Positions 25,092 through 32,441 of a DNA stretch of 36,057 nt are shown here, in pieces. The notes under the pieces were generated by a model. The model ran no database searches, had not been told where the DNA came from, and was given only the letters and a program-made list of their open reading frames with translations. Location: positions 587 through 36,643 of the forward strand of contig CAJUMT010000010.1 in the NCBI GenBank assembly GCA_910587495.1, read 5' to 3'. Positions within the stretch are counted from its first letter, which is position 1; every line of letters starts with the position of its first letter. Origin of the DNA: an uncultured Lachnospiraceae bacterium (lineage in GTDB: Bacteria > Bacillota_A > Clostridia > Lachnospirales > Lachnospiraceae). The translations under genes and the position numbers were made by a program.

Positions 25092-25120
25092 ATTTTAGCA
25101 CAAATGAGAACAGGATACAA
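25092..25120 (-). promoter_or_regulatory. putP promoter
   Basis: On the minus strand, TTGTAT (25115-25120) and TAAAAT (25092-25097) are separated by 17 bp, with an extended-minus-10 TGC. The -10 lies about 67 bp upstream of the putP ATG. Confidence 0.6.
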
Positions 25121-25133
25121 TACAGAGTAAAGT

Positions 25134-25149
25134 ATAGAATCTATTCTAT
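25134..25149. promoter_or_regulatory. 16-bp palindrome between tetR and putP (possible operator)
   Basis: ATAGAAT-CT-ATTCTAT has perfect 7-bp arms around a 2-bp centre. It lies 2 bp past the tetR stop codon and 13 bp upstream of the putP -35. Size and symmetry suit a TetR-family dimer. It could instead be a weak hairpin after tetR, but it has no GC in the stem beyond two pairs. Confidence 0.5.
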
Positions 25150-25151
25150 TT

Positions 25152-25739
25152 TTAGTCTAACCGAAGACTCCCGATCATCATAGGCAGTTTTCTTGCAGCT
25201 TCCTCCGAAAGAGAATATTCTCCCTTACGCAGGCACCACTCATAAAGCAGAGCGCGCTCGCACATGGCATAATAATGCACCATTTCGCTGACGCTCATCT
25301 TTTTCGTCAGTTCGCCCCGTTCACGTCCCTGGGAGATAACCTTTCTTAACAGCCTGTAGTAAGTACGTCCGTGGTCTAAAAGCGGCTTATCCCCTCTCGT
25401 TACGAGCTGTGTAGAATAAAGTCTTGCCAAAAGATCCATATTAATAGATTCTTCTATCATGGTTAGAAGTTCATGGCTTAAGTACAGAAGCGTCTCATAG
25501 CTATCCATATCCTTTGCAAGGGTTGGTTCTAATTCCTCATACTTTTCATCCATAATATAGGCCAAAGAACCAAGAAGCGCGTCTTTTCCTTCAAAATAAT
25601 GATAAAAGGAGCCCTTGGAAGTTCCGGATTCCTCCACAATTTCCTCAATAGTCGTATCTTCGTACCCCTGCTCATAAAACAGCCTCCATGCGGCGGATAC
25701 AATTTTGCTTTTGGTCTTTTTTTGATTTTTCTTCGCCAT
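25152..25739 (-). CDS. TetR-family transcriptional regulator
   Basis: A 195-aa TetR/AcrR repressor. The N-terminal HTH (about 28-49) reads TTIEEIVEESGTSKGSFYHYF, split across the standard TetR pattern, and is preceded by a basic MAKKNQKKTKSK. The C-terminal ligand-binding domain (about 60-195) is helical and typical in length. ATG 25739 is preferred; the frame is open to 25790, but that would overlap the Rrf2 gene by 31 bp. With this start the gap to rrf2 is 20 bp, so hydF, rrf2 and tetR probably form one operon. A palindrome just downstream, ahead of putP, may be its operator. The ligand is unknown. Confidence 0.9.
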   Translation of the reverse strand: MAKKNQKKTKSKIVSAAWRLFYEQGYEDTTIEEIVEESGTSKGSFYHYFEGKDALLGSLAYIMDEKYEELEPTLAKDMDSYETLLYLSHELLTMIEESINMDLLARLYSTQLVTRGDKPLLDHGRTYYRLLRKVISQGRERGELTKKMSVSEMVHYYAMCERALLYEWCLRKGEYSLSEEAARKLPMMIGSLRLD

Positions 25740-25759
25740 AGCAAGCCTTTCTAAAGGTT

Positions 25760-26185
25760 TCAAATGGAATAATCCTGTCCTCTGCTCCAACTGATCAAGT
25801 CTTCTAACGTCACCTCGTCAATCACGCTTCGTATGGCTTCATCCAGCTTTTTCCACAAAAGAAAGGTCACACATTTTTCCTGTCTCATACAGTGATCCTC
25901 ATATTCTAAACACTCCACCGGCGACATACTTCCCTCTGTCAAACGCAGAATCATGCCAACTGTATATTCCTCCGGTTTTTTCGCCAGGAAATATCCACCC
26001 TGTGGACCCCGGATGCTGCGCACATATCCTGCCTTATTTAAAACAGATATGATCTGTTCCATATACTTTTCCGATATCTCCTGCCGCCTGGCGATCTCTT
26101 TGACCCGGACCGGACGACCCGAATCCGACAATGCGAGATCCAGCATGATCCGAAGGGCGTATCTGCCCCTTGTAGAAATCTTCAT
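25760..26185 (-). CDS. Rrf2-family regulator with three cysteines
   Basis: A 141-aa winged-helix regulator of the Rrf2 family. It begins MKISTRGRYALRIMLDLAL, as IscR/CymR proteins do, and has the recognition helix ISEKYMEQIISVLNKAG and the wing RGPQGGYFLAK. Three cysteines in the order C-x6-C-x5-C (ECLEYEDHCMRQEKC) match the iron-sulfur ligand region of IscR, where spacing is C-x5-C-x5-C. It may therefore sense an Fe-S cluster rather than cysteine metabolites. It starts 10 bp after hydF, which encodes another Fe-S protein. No cysteine-synthase partner gene is adjacent. Cluster binding is inferred from the cysteines only. Confidence 0.92.
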   Translation of the reverse strand: MKISTRGRYALRIMLDLALSDSGRPVRVKEIARRQEISEKYMEQIISVLNKAGYVRSIRGPQGGYFLAKKPEEYTVGMILRLTEGSMSPVECLEYEDHCMRQEKCVTFLLWKKLDEAIRSVIDEVTLEDLISWSRGQDYSI

Positions 26186-26195
26186 CCTTCACCTC

Positions 26196-27401
26196 TCAAT
26201 CCGAAAATGCTTCCAAAAGATGAGGAAACATGGATATACTTCGCTTCAAAATGCCATGCATATGGGCAATGGCCACACCGTAATTCGTCATGGGAACACT
26301 CTGATCCCTGGCGCACTTCATCCGGTAACGGACTTCTCTCTCATTCAGCATACAGCCGCCGCAGTGCAATACCAGCGCGTACGATGAAAGCTCCTCGGGA
26401 AATTCCGTACCTGAGCAAAACGCAAAAGACAGCTCTTTTCTTGTATGCTTCTTAAGCCAGGCCGGTAATTTCATCGTCCCGATATCCCCGCACTGACGAT
26501 GGTGTGTGCAGCCTTCCGCGATCAGAACCGTATCCTGGTCTTTTAACCGGTCGATGGCCGCCGCCCCCGGAACCGTAAAATCCAGAATCCCTTTATATCG
26601 TGCCATCAAGATGGAAAAGGACGTAAGCGGAATATCTTCCGGCGTATCCCGGGACACACGCCCGAAGGCCTGACTGTCCGTCACCACCAAAGCAGGCTTT
26701 TTCCCCAGAGAAGCAAATGTCTCTTTTAATTCGGACTCTTTCACGACAATGGCTGTGGCATCTGCGTCCAGCACATCCCGAATAGCCTGCTGCTGAGGCA
26801 AAATCATACGGCCTTTGGGTGCGGCCGAATCAATGGGCGTCACCAGTACCACAAAATCTTTCGGTCCGATCAGATCTGCCACCAGCCGTACCCCTGCGCC
26901 TTCTTTAGGCGCCAGCGCGCCGATCCGCTCCTTTAGCTCCCACATACCTTTCCCTTCCAGAGCGCTCACATAGATCTCGTCTTTGCCTGCCTGCGGAGAC
27001 TGATCTAAAAGGTCCGATTTATTGTAGACCAGAAGATAAGGTATGTCTTTGTCTTTGAACAGGCGGATCAGTTCATCCTCACAGGCTCCCTTCCCCACCG
27101 TGACATCCAGCACCAGCACTGCAATGTCCGTTTTATTTAGTACCTGTTTTGTTTTTTTGATCCGTTTTTCTCCCAGATTTCCCTCGTCATCATATCCAGG
27201 AGTATCAATGATCACCACCGGTCCCAAAGGCAGAAGCTCCATCGTCTTGGATACCGGATCCGTCGTGGTTCCTTTGGTATCAGAAACCACAGCCAGTTCC
27301 TGCCCAGTTACTCCGTTTACCACACTGGACTTTCCCGCGTTTCTTCTTCCAAAAAAACCGATATGTGTTCGATTTGCCAGAGGTGTATCATTTAATCCCA
27401 T
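26196..27401 (-). CDS. hydF: [FeFe]-hydrogenase H-cluster maturation GTPase HydF
   Basis: A 401-aa HydF, the scaffold that carries the 2Fe subcluster precursor made by HydE and HydG to [FeFe]-hydrogenase. The GTPase domain has GRRNAGKSS (18-26), DTPG (66-69) and NKSD (127-130). A middle dimerisation domain follows. The C-terminal cluster domain has CTH (Cys298, His300) and HCGGC (Cys347, Cys350), the CxH...HCxxC ligand set of the family. ATG 27401 is chosen since AGGAG lies nine bases before it; the ATG at 27410 is too close to that site. Neither hydE, hydG nor a hydrogenase is in the window. It heads a likely hydF-rrf2-tetR operon. Confidence 0.95.
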   Translation of the reverse strand: MGLNDTPLANRTHIGFFGRRNAGKSSVVNGVTGQELAVVSDTKGTTTDPVSKTMELLPLGPVVIIDTPGYDDEGNLGEKRIKKTKQVLNKTDIAVLVLDVTVGKGACEDELIRLFKDKDIPYLLVYNKSDLLDQSPQAGKDEIYVSALEGKGMWELKERIGALAPKEGAGVRLVADLIGPKDFVVLVTPIDSAAPKGRMILPQQQAIRDVLDADATAIVVKESELKETFASLGKKPALVVTDSQAFGRVSRDTPEDIPLTSFSILMARYKGILDFTVPGAAAIDRLKDQDTVLIAEGCTHHRQCGDIGTMKLPAWLKKHTRKELSFAFCSGTEFPEELSSYALVLHCGGCMLNEREVRYRMKCARDQSVPMTNYGVAIAHMHGILKRSISMFPHLLEAFSD

Positions 27402-27447
27402 ATGCTGCATCTCCTATTCTCTGATAAACTCTCTATGTCATAGCTAT

Positions 27448-27476
27448 ATTATAGGAAATTTATACAAAGAATACAA
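27448..27476 (-). promoter_or_regulatory. hydF operon promoter
   Basis: On the minus strand, TTGTAT (27471-27476) and TATAAT (27448-27453) are separated by 17 bp, about 46 bp upstream of the hydF start. Confidence 0.7.
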
Positions 27477-27499
27477 TCATAAACTTTTTTCATTTTCTA

Positions 27500-27528
27500 T
27501 TGTACTTTTTCGCAGGATATTGTATCTT
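27500..27528 (+). promoter_or_regulatory. Candidate glnN promoter
   Basis: TTGTAC (27500-27505) and TATCTT (27523-27528) are 17 bp apart. The -10 lies inside the first copy of a 14-bp direct repeat. It is back to back with the hydF promoter. Confidence 0.5.
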
Positions 27529-27566
27529 AAAGAAATGGAAATTTTTTAACCCGTATCTTAAAGAAA
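27522..27566 (+). repeat. Paired 14-bp direct repeat at the glnN promoter
   Basis: GTATCTTAAAGAAA occurs at 27522-27535 and again, identical, at 27553-27566. The copies are 31 bp apart start to start, close to three helical turns. The first overlaps the candidate -10; the second overlaps the ribosome site of glnN. Confidence 0.8.
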
Positions 27567-27575
27567 GGATCATTT

Positions 27576-29687
27576 ATGGAAAATACCTCTTCAATTATAG
27601 AACTCTTCGGAACCAACGTATTTAATGACAAAGCCATGCGTCAGTATCTCCCGAAGACCATCTATTATGAACTTCGCAAAACGATCGAAGGCAGGAAAGA
27701 TCTGGATCCCGCCATCGCGGACGTGGTAGCGGCCGCCATCAAAAAATGGGCCATCGAAAAAGGCGCAACCCATTACACCCACTGGTTTCAGCCACTGACC
27801 GGTGTCACCGCCGAAAAGCATGACTCTTTCTTAACACCCCCTAAAGAAGACGGTTCAGTCCTGATGGAATTTTCCGGAAAAGATTTGATCAAGGGAGAGC
27901 CGGATGCTTCTTCCTTCCCCTCCGGCGGCCTTCGCGCCACTTTTGAAGCCAGAGGCTATACCACCTGGGACTGCACCTCTCCCGCTTTTGTGCGCGAAGA
28001 CGCGGCGGGCGCCATCCTGTGCATCCCTACCGCTTTCTGCTCTTTTACCGGAGAAGCTCTGGACCAGAAGACACCCCTTCTTCGTTCCATGGAAGCCATT
28101 CAGCAGCAGGCGCTTCGTGTTCTTAAACTGTTTGGAAACACCACATCTAAAAAGGTAACGCCTTCCATCGGAGCGGAACAGGAATATTTCTTGATCGACC
28201 GACAGAAATATCTGCAAAGGAAAGACCTGATCTACACCGGACGCACCCTGTTTGGCGCCATGCCGCCCAAAGGGCAGGAGTTAGACGACCATTATTTTGG
28301 AACAATCCGCCAAAGGGTCGGCGCTTTTATGCACCAGGTTAACGAAGAGCTGTGGAAAATGGGGGTCCCCGCCAAAACCCAGCATAACGAAGTGGCTCCG
28401 GCCCAACACGAGCTGGCGCCCATCTATGCCGAGGCCAACGTGGCGGCAGACCATAATCAGATTATGATGCAGACTTTAAAAAGAATCGCCGTCCGACAGG
28501 GACTGGTATGTCTGCTGCACGAAAAGCCTTTTGCAGGCGTCAACGGTTCCGGCAAACACAACAACTGGTCTTTGACTACCGACGACGGCATCAACCTGTT
28601 GGATCCGGGCAAAAGACCCCATGAAAACCGACAGTTTCTTCTAATCCTGGCCTGTATTTTAAAAGCAGTAGACACGCATGCGGATCTTTTGCGGGAATCT
28701 GCTGCCAATGTGGGCAACGACCACCGTTTAGGTGATCATGAAGCGCCGCCGGCAATTATTTCTGTCTTCTTGGGAGAACAGCTAGACGACGTGCTAGAAC
28801 AGCTTTTAAGCACCGGCAATGCTACGCACAGTATCAAAGGCGGAAAGCTTCACACAGGCGTGAAGACTTTGCCGGATGTGATCAAAGATGCCACGGACCG
28901 CAATCGCACATCCCCCTTTGCGTTCACTAACAACAAATTTGAGTTTCGTATGGTAGGCTCCAGGGACTCCATCGCGCCTTCCACAGTCGTCATCAATACC
29001 ATCGTAGCGGAAGCATTTGCGGAAGCCTGTGATGTCTTAGAAAAGGCGGAAGATTTTGACACGGCGCTCCATGACCTGACCATACAGTATATTGCTGAAC
29101 ACAGAAAGATCATTTTTGGCGGTAACGGCTATTCAGAAGAGTGGGTGGAAGAAGCCAAGAGAAGAGGACTTCCCAATCTGCGCTCTATGATTGACGCAAT
29201 ACCTGCGCTAGTGACAGAGAAATCCATTCGTATGTTTGAGCGTTTCGGTGTCTTTACAGAGACAGAGCTCCACTCCCGTGCCGAGATTAAATATGAAACT
29301 TACAATAAAGCTGTCAACATCGAAGCACTGACTATGATCGATATGGCTGTGAAACAGATTATCCCAGCCGTAATCGGCTATACCGGCACCTTGTCCGGCA
29401 TCGTACAGTCAATGAACAGTATCGGTGTGGATGCTACGGTTCAGTTAGATCTTTTAAAAGATATCAGCACACTTTTAAAAGAAGCCCGGGGTGCTGTGGA
29501 AATTTTACGCGAAGTTTCCAAAGAAGCAACCACAATTGAAGATAACGAAACCAAAGCACATTATTACCACAATTTTGTCCTGCCTGCTATGGGCGCGCTG
29601 CGCCGTCCCATCGATACGTTGGAAATGTTGGTAGACAAAGAAGTATGGCCTATGCCGTCCTATGGGGATCTGATGTTTGAAATTTGA
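27576..29687 (+). CDS. glnN: Glutamine synthetase type III
   Basis: A 703-aa class III glutamine synthetase (GlnN), making glutamine from glutamate, ammonium and ATP. It is far longer than GSI (about 440-470) and opens with the GSIII-specific N-terminal domain (SIIELFGTNVFND, then THYTHWFQPLTG). Catalytic-core landmarks are FPSGGLRATFEARGYT, GAEQEYFLID with the metal-binding glutamate, and FAGVNGSGKHNNWSL. RTSPFAFTNNKFEFRMVGS carries the Arg/Glu substrate site. An AAAGGA site precedes the ATG. It faces glutamate dehydrogenase tail to tail. No glnR or amt gene is seen nearby. Family assignment is secure. Confidence 0.96.
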   Translation: MENTSSIIELFGTNVFNDKAMRQYLPKTIYYELRKTIEGRKDLDPAIADVVAAAIKKWAIEKGATHYTHWFQPLTGVTAEKHDSFLTPPKEDGSVLMEFSGKDLIKGEPDASSFPSGGLRATFEARGYTTWDCTSPAFVREDAAGAILCIPTAFCSFTGEALDQKTPLLRSMEAIQQQALRVLKLFGNTTSKKVTPSIGAEQEYFLIDRQKYLQRKDLIYTGRTLFGAMPPKGQELDDHYFGTIRQRVGAFMHQVNEELWKMGVPAKTQHNEVAPAQHELAPIYAEANVAADHNQIMMQTLKRIAVRQGLVCLLHEKPFAGVNGSGKHNNWSLTTDDGINLLDPGKRPHENRQFLLILACILKAVDTHADLLRESAANVGNDHRLGDHEAPPAIISVFLGEQLDDVLEQLLSTGNATHSIKGGKLHTGVKTLPDVIKDATDRNRTSPFAFTNNKFEFRMVGSRDSIAPSTVVINTIVAEAFAEACDVLEKAEDFDTALHDLTIQYIAEHRKIIFGGNGYSEEWVEEAKRRGLPNLRSMIDAIPALVTEKSIRMFERFGVFTETELHSRAEIKYETYNKAVNIEALTMIDMAVKQIIPAVIGYTGTLSGIVQSMNSIGVDATVQLDLLKDISTLLKEARGAVEILREVSKEATTIEDNETKAHYYHNFVLPAMGALRRPIDTLEMLVDKEVWPMPSYGDLMFEI

Positions 29688-29705
29688 TTCCGACTTCATA
29701 CAAAA

Positions 29706-29739
29706 AGGATACCGCATCTTCACGGTATCCTCTTTTTTT
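29706..29739. terminator. Bidirectional terminator between glnN and gdhA
   Basis: A perfect 9-bp stem (29706-29714 with 29723-29731) and an 8-base loop are followed by T7 on the plus strand. Five A residues just before the stem give a T-run for minus-strand transcripts, so it can end both convergent genes. Confidence 0.92.
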
Positions 29740-29775
29740 GTGTATATACATGCTAAAAGCACCAAAACATCAACA

Positions 29776-31110
29776 TCAGCATACGCCCTGCGCCAGCATG
29801 GCGTTAGCAACCTTCTCGAAGCCTGCAATGTTAGCGCCTGCCACATAGTTTCCTTCCATGCCGTAGCGTTTTGCAGCGTCGTCAATATTGTGGTAGATAT
29901 TGACCATAATCTGCTCAAGCTTCGCATCCACTTCTTCAAAAGTCCAGCTCAAACGCTCGCTGTTCTGGGTCATCTCCAGAGCAGAAGTAGCTACGCCGCC
30001 TGCATTGGACGCTTTACCGCAGATAAACAGCACTTTGTTGTCCTGCAGATATTTGGTTGCCTCTAAAGTGGTAGGCATATTTGCGCCTTCGCATACGGCT
30101 GTGCAGCCGTTCGCTACCAGCTGCTTTGCATCCTCGAGCTGAAGCTCGTTCTGTGTCGCACAAGGAAGTGCGATATCACATTTTACCTGCCATACGCCGC
30201 GTCCCTCATGATACTCTGCGCTCTTTCTTGCAGCCGCGTACTCGGTCAAACGGGCACGTTTTACTTCTTTGATTTCTTTCAGGAGCGCCACATCAATGCC
30301 TTCCGGATCATAGATCCACCCGGTAGAATCGGATATAGTCACGACTTTCGCACCCATTTGCTGTGCTTTCTCAACCGCATAGATAGCTACATTACCGGAA
30401 CCGGATACGCAGCAGACCTTATCTTTCATATCCATACCATGGCATTTAAGCAGTTCGCGGGTGATATATAACAGGCCGTAGCCGGTCGCCTCTGTACGCG
30501 CCAAAGAACCGCCGAAGCTTAAACCTTTTCCGGTCAGGACGCCTTCATATAATCCGGTAATTCTCTTATATTGGCCATACATATAACCGATCTCGCGTGC
30601 GCCGGTTCCAATATCTCCTGCCGGTACGTCCACGTCCGCGCCGATATATTTGTATAATTCTGTAATAAAACTCTGGCAGAACGCCATAACCTCTCTGTCA
30701 GATTTCCCTTTGGGATCGAAATCGGAGCCGCCTTTGCCGCCGCCGATAGGAAGTCCTGTGAGAGAGTTTTTAAAGATCTGCTCAAATCCTAAAAATTTAA
30801 TAATACCGATGTTTACAGAAGGATGTAAACGCAGTCCTCCTTTGTATGGTCCGATCGCATTGTTGTACTGTACACGATAACCGGTATTCACTTGCACCTG
30901 ACCCTTATCATCCACCCACGGAACACGGAATTTGATCTGACGATCCGGCTCCATCAGCCTTTCAAGCAGAGCCTCTTTACGATACTTCTCCTCATTGGCC
31001 TCGATCACCGGCCTTAAAGAGTCCAGTACTTCCTCTGCTGCCTGCAGAAATTCAGGTTCCGACGCATTTTTCTCTTTTACTCTTGCGAGTACCTCGTCTA
31101 CATAACTCAT
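29776..31110 (-). CDS. gdhA: NADP-type glutamate dehydrogenase
   Basis: A 444-aa hexameric glutamate dehydrogenase of the short NADP-dependent class, aminating 2-oxoglutarate. Motifs are YNNAIGPYKGGLRLHPSVN (82-100), PIGGGKGGSDFDPKGKSD (121-138) with the catalytic lysine, and PAGDIGTGAREIGYMYGQY. The nucleotide fold has CCVSGSGNVAIYAVEKAQ, where GSGNVA is typical of NADP-linked enzymes of this length. ATG 31110 gives about ten bases to the GAGGAG site; two more ATGs lie just upstream in frame, so the start could shift by 2-3 residues. It is convergent with glnN, so the two main ammonium-assimilating enzymes sit together under separate promoters. Confidence 0.95.
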   Translation of the reverse strand: MSYVDEVLARVKEKNASEPEFLQAAEEVLDSLRPVIEANEEKYRKEALLERLMEPDRQIKFRVPWVDDKGQVQVNTGYRVQYNNAIGPYKGGLRLHPSVNIGIIKFLGFEQIFKNSLTGLPIGGGKGGSDFDPKGKSDREVMAFCQSFITELYKYIGADVDVPAGDIGTGAREIGYMYGQYKRITGLYEGVLTGKGLSFGGSLARTEATGYGLLYITRELLKCHGMDMKDKVCCVSGSGNVAIYAVEKAQQMGAKVVTISDSTGWIYDPEGIDVALLKEIKEVKRARLTEYAAARKSAEYHEGRGVWQVKCDIALPCATQNELQLEDAKQLVANGCTAVCEGANMPTTLEATKYLQDNKVLFICGKASNAGGVATSALEMTQNSERLSWTFEEVDAKLEQIMVNIYHNIDDAAKRYGMEGNYVAGANIAGFEKVANAMLAQGVC

Positions 31111-31156
31111 TCTCATCATTCTCCTCAGTTATAAATTTTCCATTTGCAACAGTAAC

Positions 31157-31185
31157 ATTTTATAACTATTTTCCTGGATATGCAA
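31157..31185 (-). promoter_or_regulatory. gdhA promoter
   Basis: On the minus strand, TTGCAT (31180-31185) and TAAAAT (31157-31162) are 17 bp apart. The -35 lies inside one copy of a 10-bp direct repeat. Confidence 0.6.
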
Positions 31186-31203
31186 TCATTTTTATATGCA
31201 ATC
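31178..31203. repeat. Paired 10-bp direct repeat at the gdhA promoter
   Basis: ATATGCAATC occurs at 31178-31187 and 31194-31203, identical and 16 bp apart start to start. The first contains the candidate -35 of gdhA; the second lies just upstream of it. It could be a regulator site, or a duplicated -35. Confidence 0.7.
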
Positions 31204-31215
31204 TTTCAATTTATT

Positions 31216-32400
31216 TCACTTGCTTAAAATTTCCAGCGCTTTCATAAGCTGATTGTCTTCTTCTGCATCCTCGTCATATTCAAGAATCACATCGGGCGTA
31301 ATCCCCACTTCATGAATATTATTTCCTTTAGGTGTATAATATCTGGATACGGTGATCTTAACCGCCGAACCGTCGCTTAAAGGAAAGAGGCTCTGGACAA
31401 TCCCTTTGCCAAAGGTCTGAGTTCCTACCAGCACGCCAACACCATAATCCTTGATGGCTCCGGCAAAAATCTCTGACGCACTGGCGCTATTGCCATTAAC
31501 CAGCACTGCCATGCCGCCCGAAAAATAATGTTCTGCATCAGACTTTTCTTCCTGACGGTTCCCATATTTATCTTCCGTATATACAATCAGACCTTCCGGA
31601 AGCAATCGGTCCAAAATCGCACAGGTCACATCCACTAAACCTCCGCCATTATTTCGAAGGTCAATCACCAGGTCTTTCATTCCCTGCGCCTCCAACGCGT
31701 CCAATGCCGCCATAAACTGATCATCCGTCACATCGTCAAATTCTGTAATGGCAATATAACCGATCTCCTGATCAATCATCTGAAATTCTACCGTCGGCAC
31801 CTCAATATGCCTGCGGGTTAAAGTAAGCGCCACCTCCGATGCCGGATCCGACGGATCTTTCAGAATACTTATATCCACCGTGGAACCTTCTTCCCCTTTT
31901 AGGTCTGTCACTACAAGCGACAGATCCTTCCCTGTCACTTCCTCACCTTTCACAGTATAAAGAATATTTCCTTCTTCTATCCCGGCCTCTGCCGCAGGCG
32001 AACCGTCAAACACTCGATAGACCGCGATAATTCCGTTCCTATAGTCCTGTCTTAGCATAGCTCCAATCCCGCTGTAAGCACCATTGGATGTCTCCATAAA
32101 ACTGGCGTACTCTTCCGGCGTATAATACCCTGTATAGATATCTCCCAATCCCGCCATCAGACCTTTATAGATTCCGCTTTCCAGATTCTCTTCCTCATAA
32201 TCAAACAGATAATACTGATCGATATACTGGTCCAGCTCATCTAACTTGGCGTCTATCCTTTCCTCCTGTGCGCCGCGTCCCCCTAATCGGGAAGAGATAA
32301 ATTGTCCCACGCGGCCAGTCAGACCGAATATGATCGCGGCTGCTACCATGCCTGCCACAAGCCCTTTTCCAAAAGAATGCTTTTTACTGCTGTCTTCCAT
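31216..32400 (-). CDS. ctpA: C-terminal processing (S41) protease with PDZ domain
   Basis: A 394-aa S41 serine protease of the CtpA/CtpB type, anchored by one N-terminal membrane segment (about 11-28), with the rest outside. A PDZ domain (about 105-190) carries SGIGAMLR and GSPAAEAGIEEGNIL. The protease core has VIDLRNNGGG (245-254), VNGNSASASEIFAGAI with Ser307, and TFGKG with Lys332. The Ser-Lys spacing of 25 matches characterised family members. ATG 32400 with an AAGGAG site is preferred over the longer frame to 32445, which would overlap the M23 gene. It is the last gene after ftsE-ftsX and the hydrolase, so it may trim or clear the cell-wall hydrolase. Confidence 0.92.
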   Translation of the reverse strand: MEDSSKKHSFGKGLVAGMVAAAIIFGLTGRVGQFISSRLGGRGAQEERIDAKLDELDQYIDQYYLFDYEEENLESGIYKGLMAGLGDIYTGYYTPEEYASFMETSNGAYSGIGAMLRQDYRNGIIAVYRVFDGSPAAEAGIEEGNILYTVKGEEVTGKDLSLVVTDLKGEEGSTVDISILKDPSDPASEVALTLTRRHIEVPTVEFQMIDQEIGYIAITEFDDVTDDQFMAALDALEAQGMKDLVIDLRNNGGGLVDVTCAILDRLLPEGLIVYTEDKYGNRQEEKSDAEHYFSGGMAVLVNGNSASASEIFAGAIKDYGVGVLVGTQTFGKGIVQSLFPLSDGSAVKITVSRYYTPKGNNIHEVGITPDVILEYDEDAEEDNQLMKALEILSK

Positions 32401-32441
32401 TTGCTGTCTCTCCTTTTCTCTTCCTTCCATTGTATTAAGGA

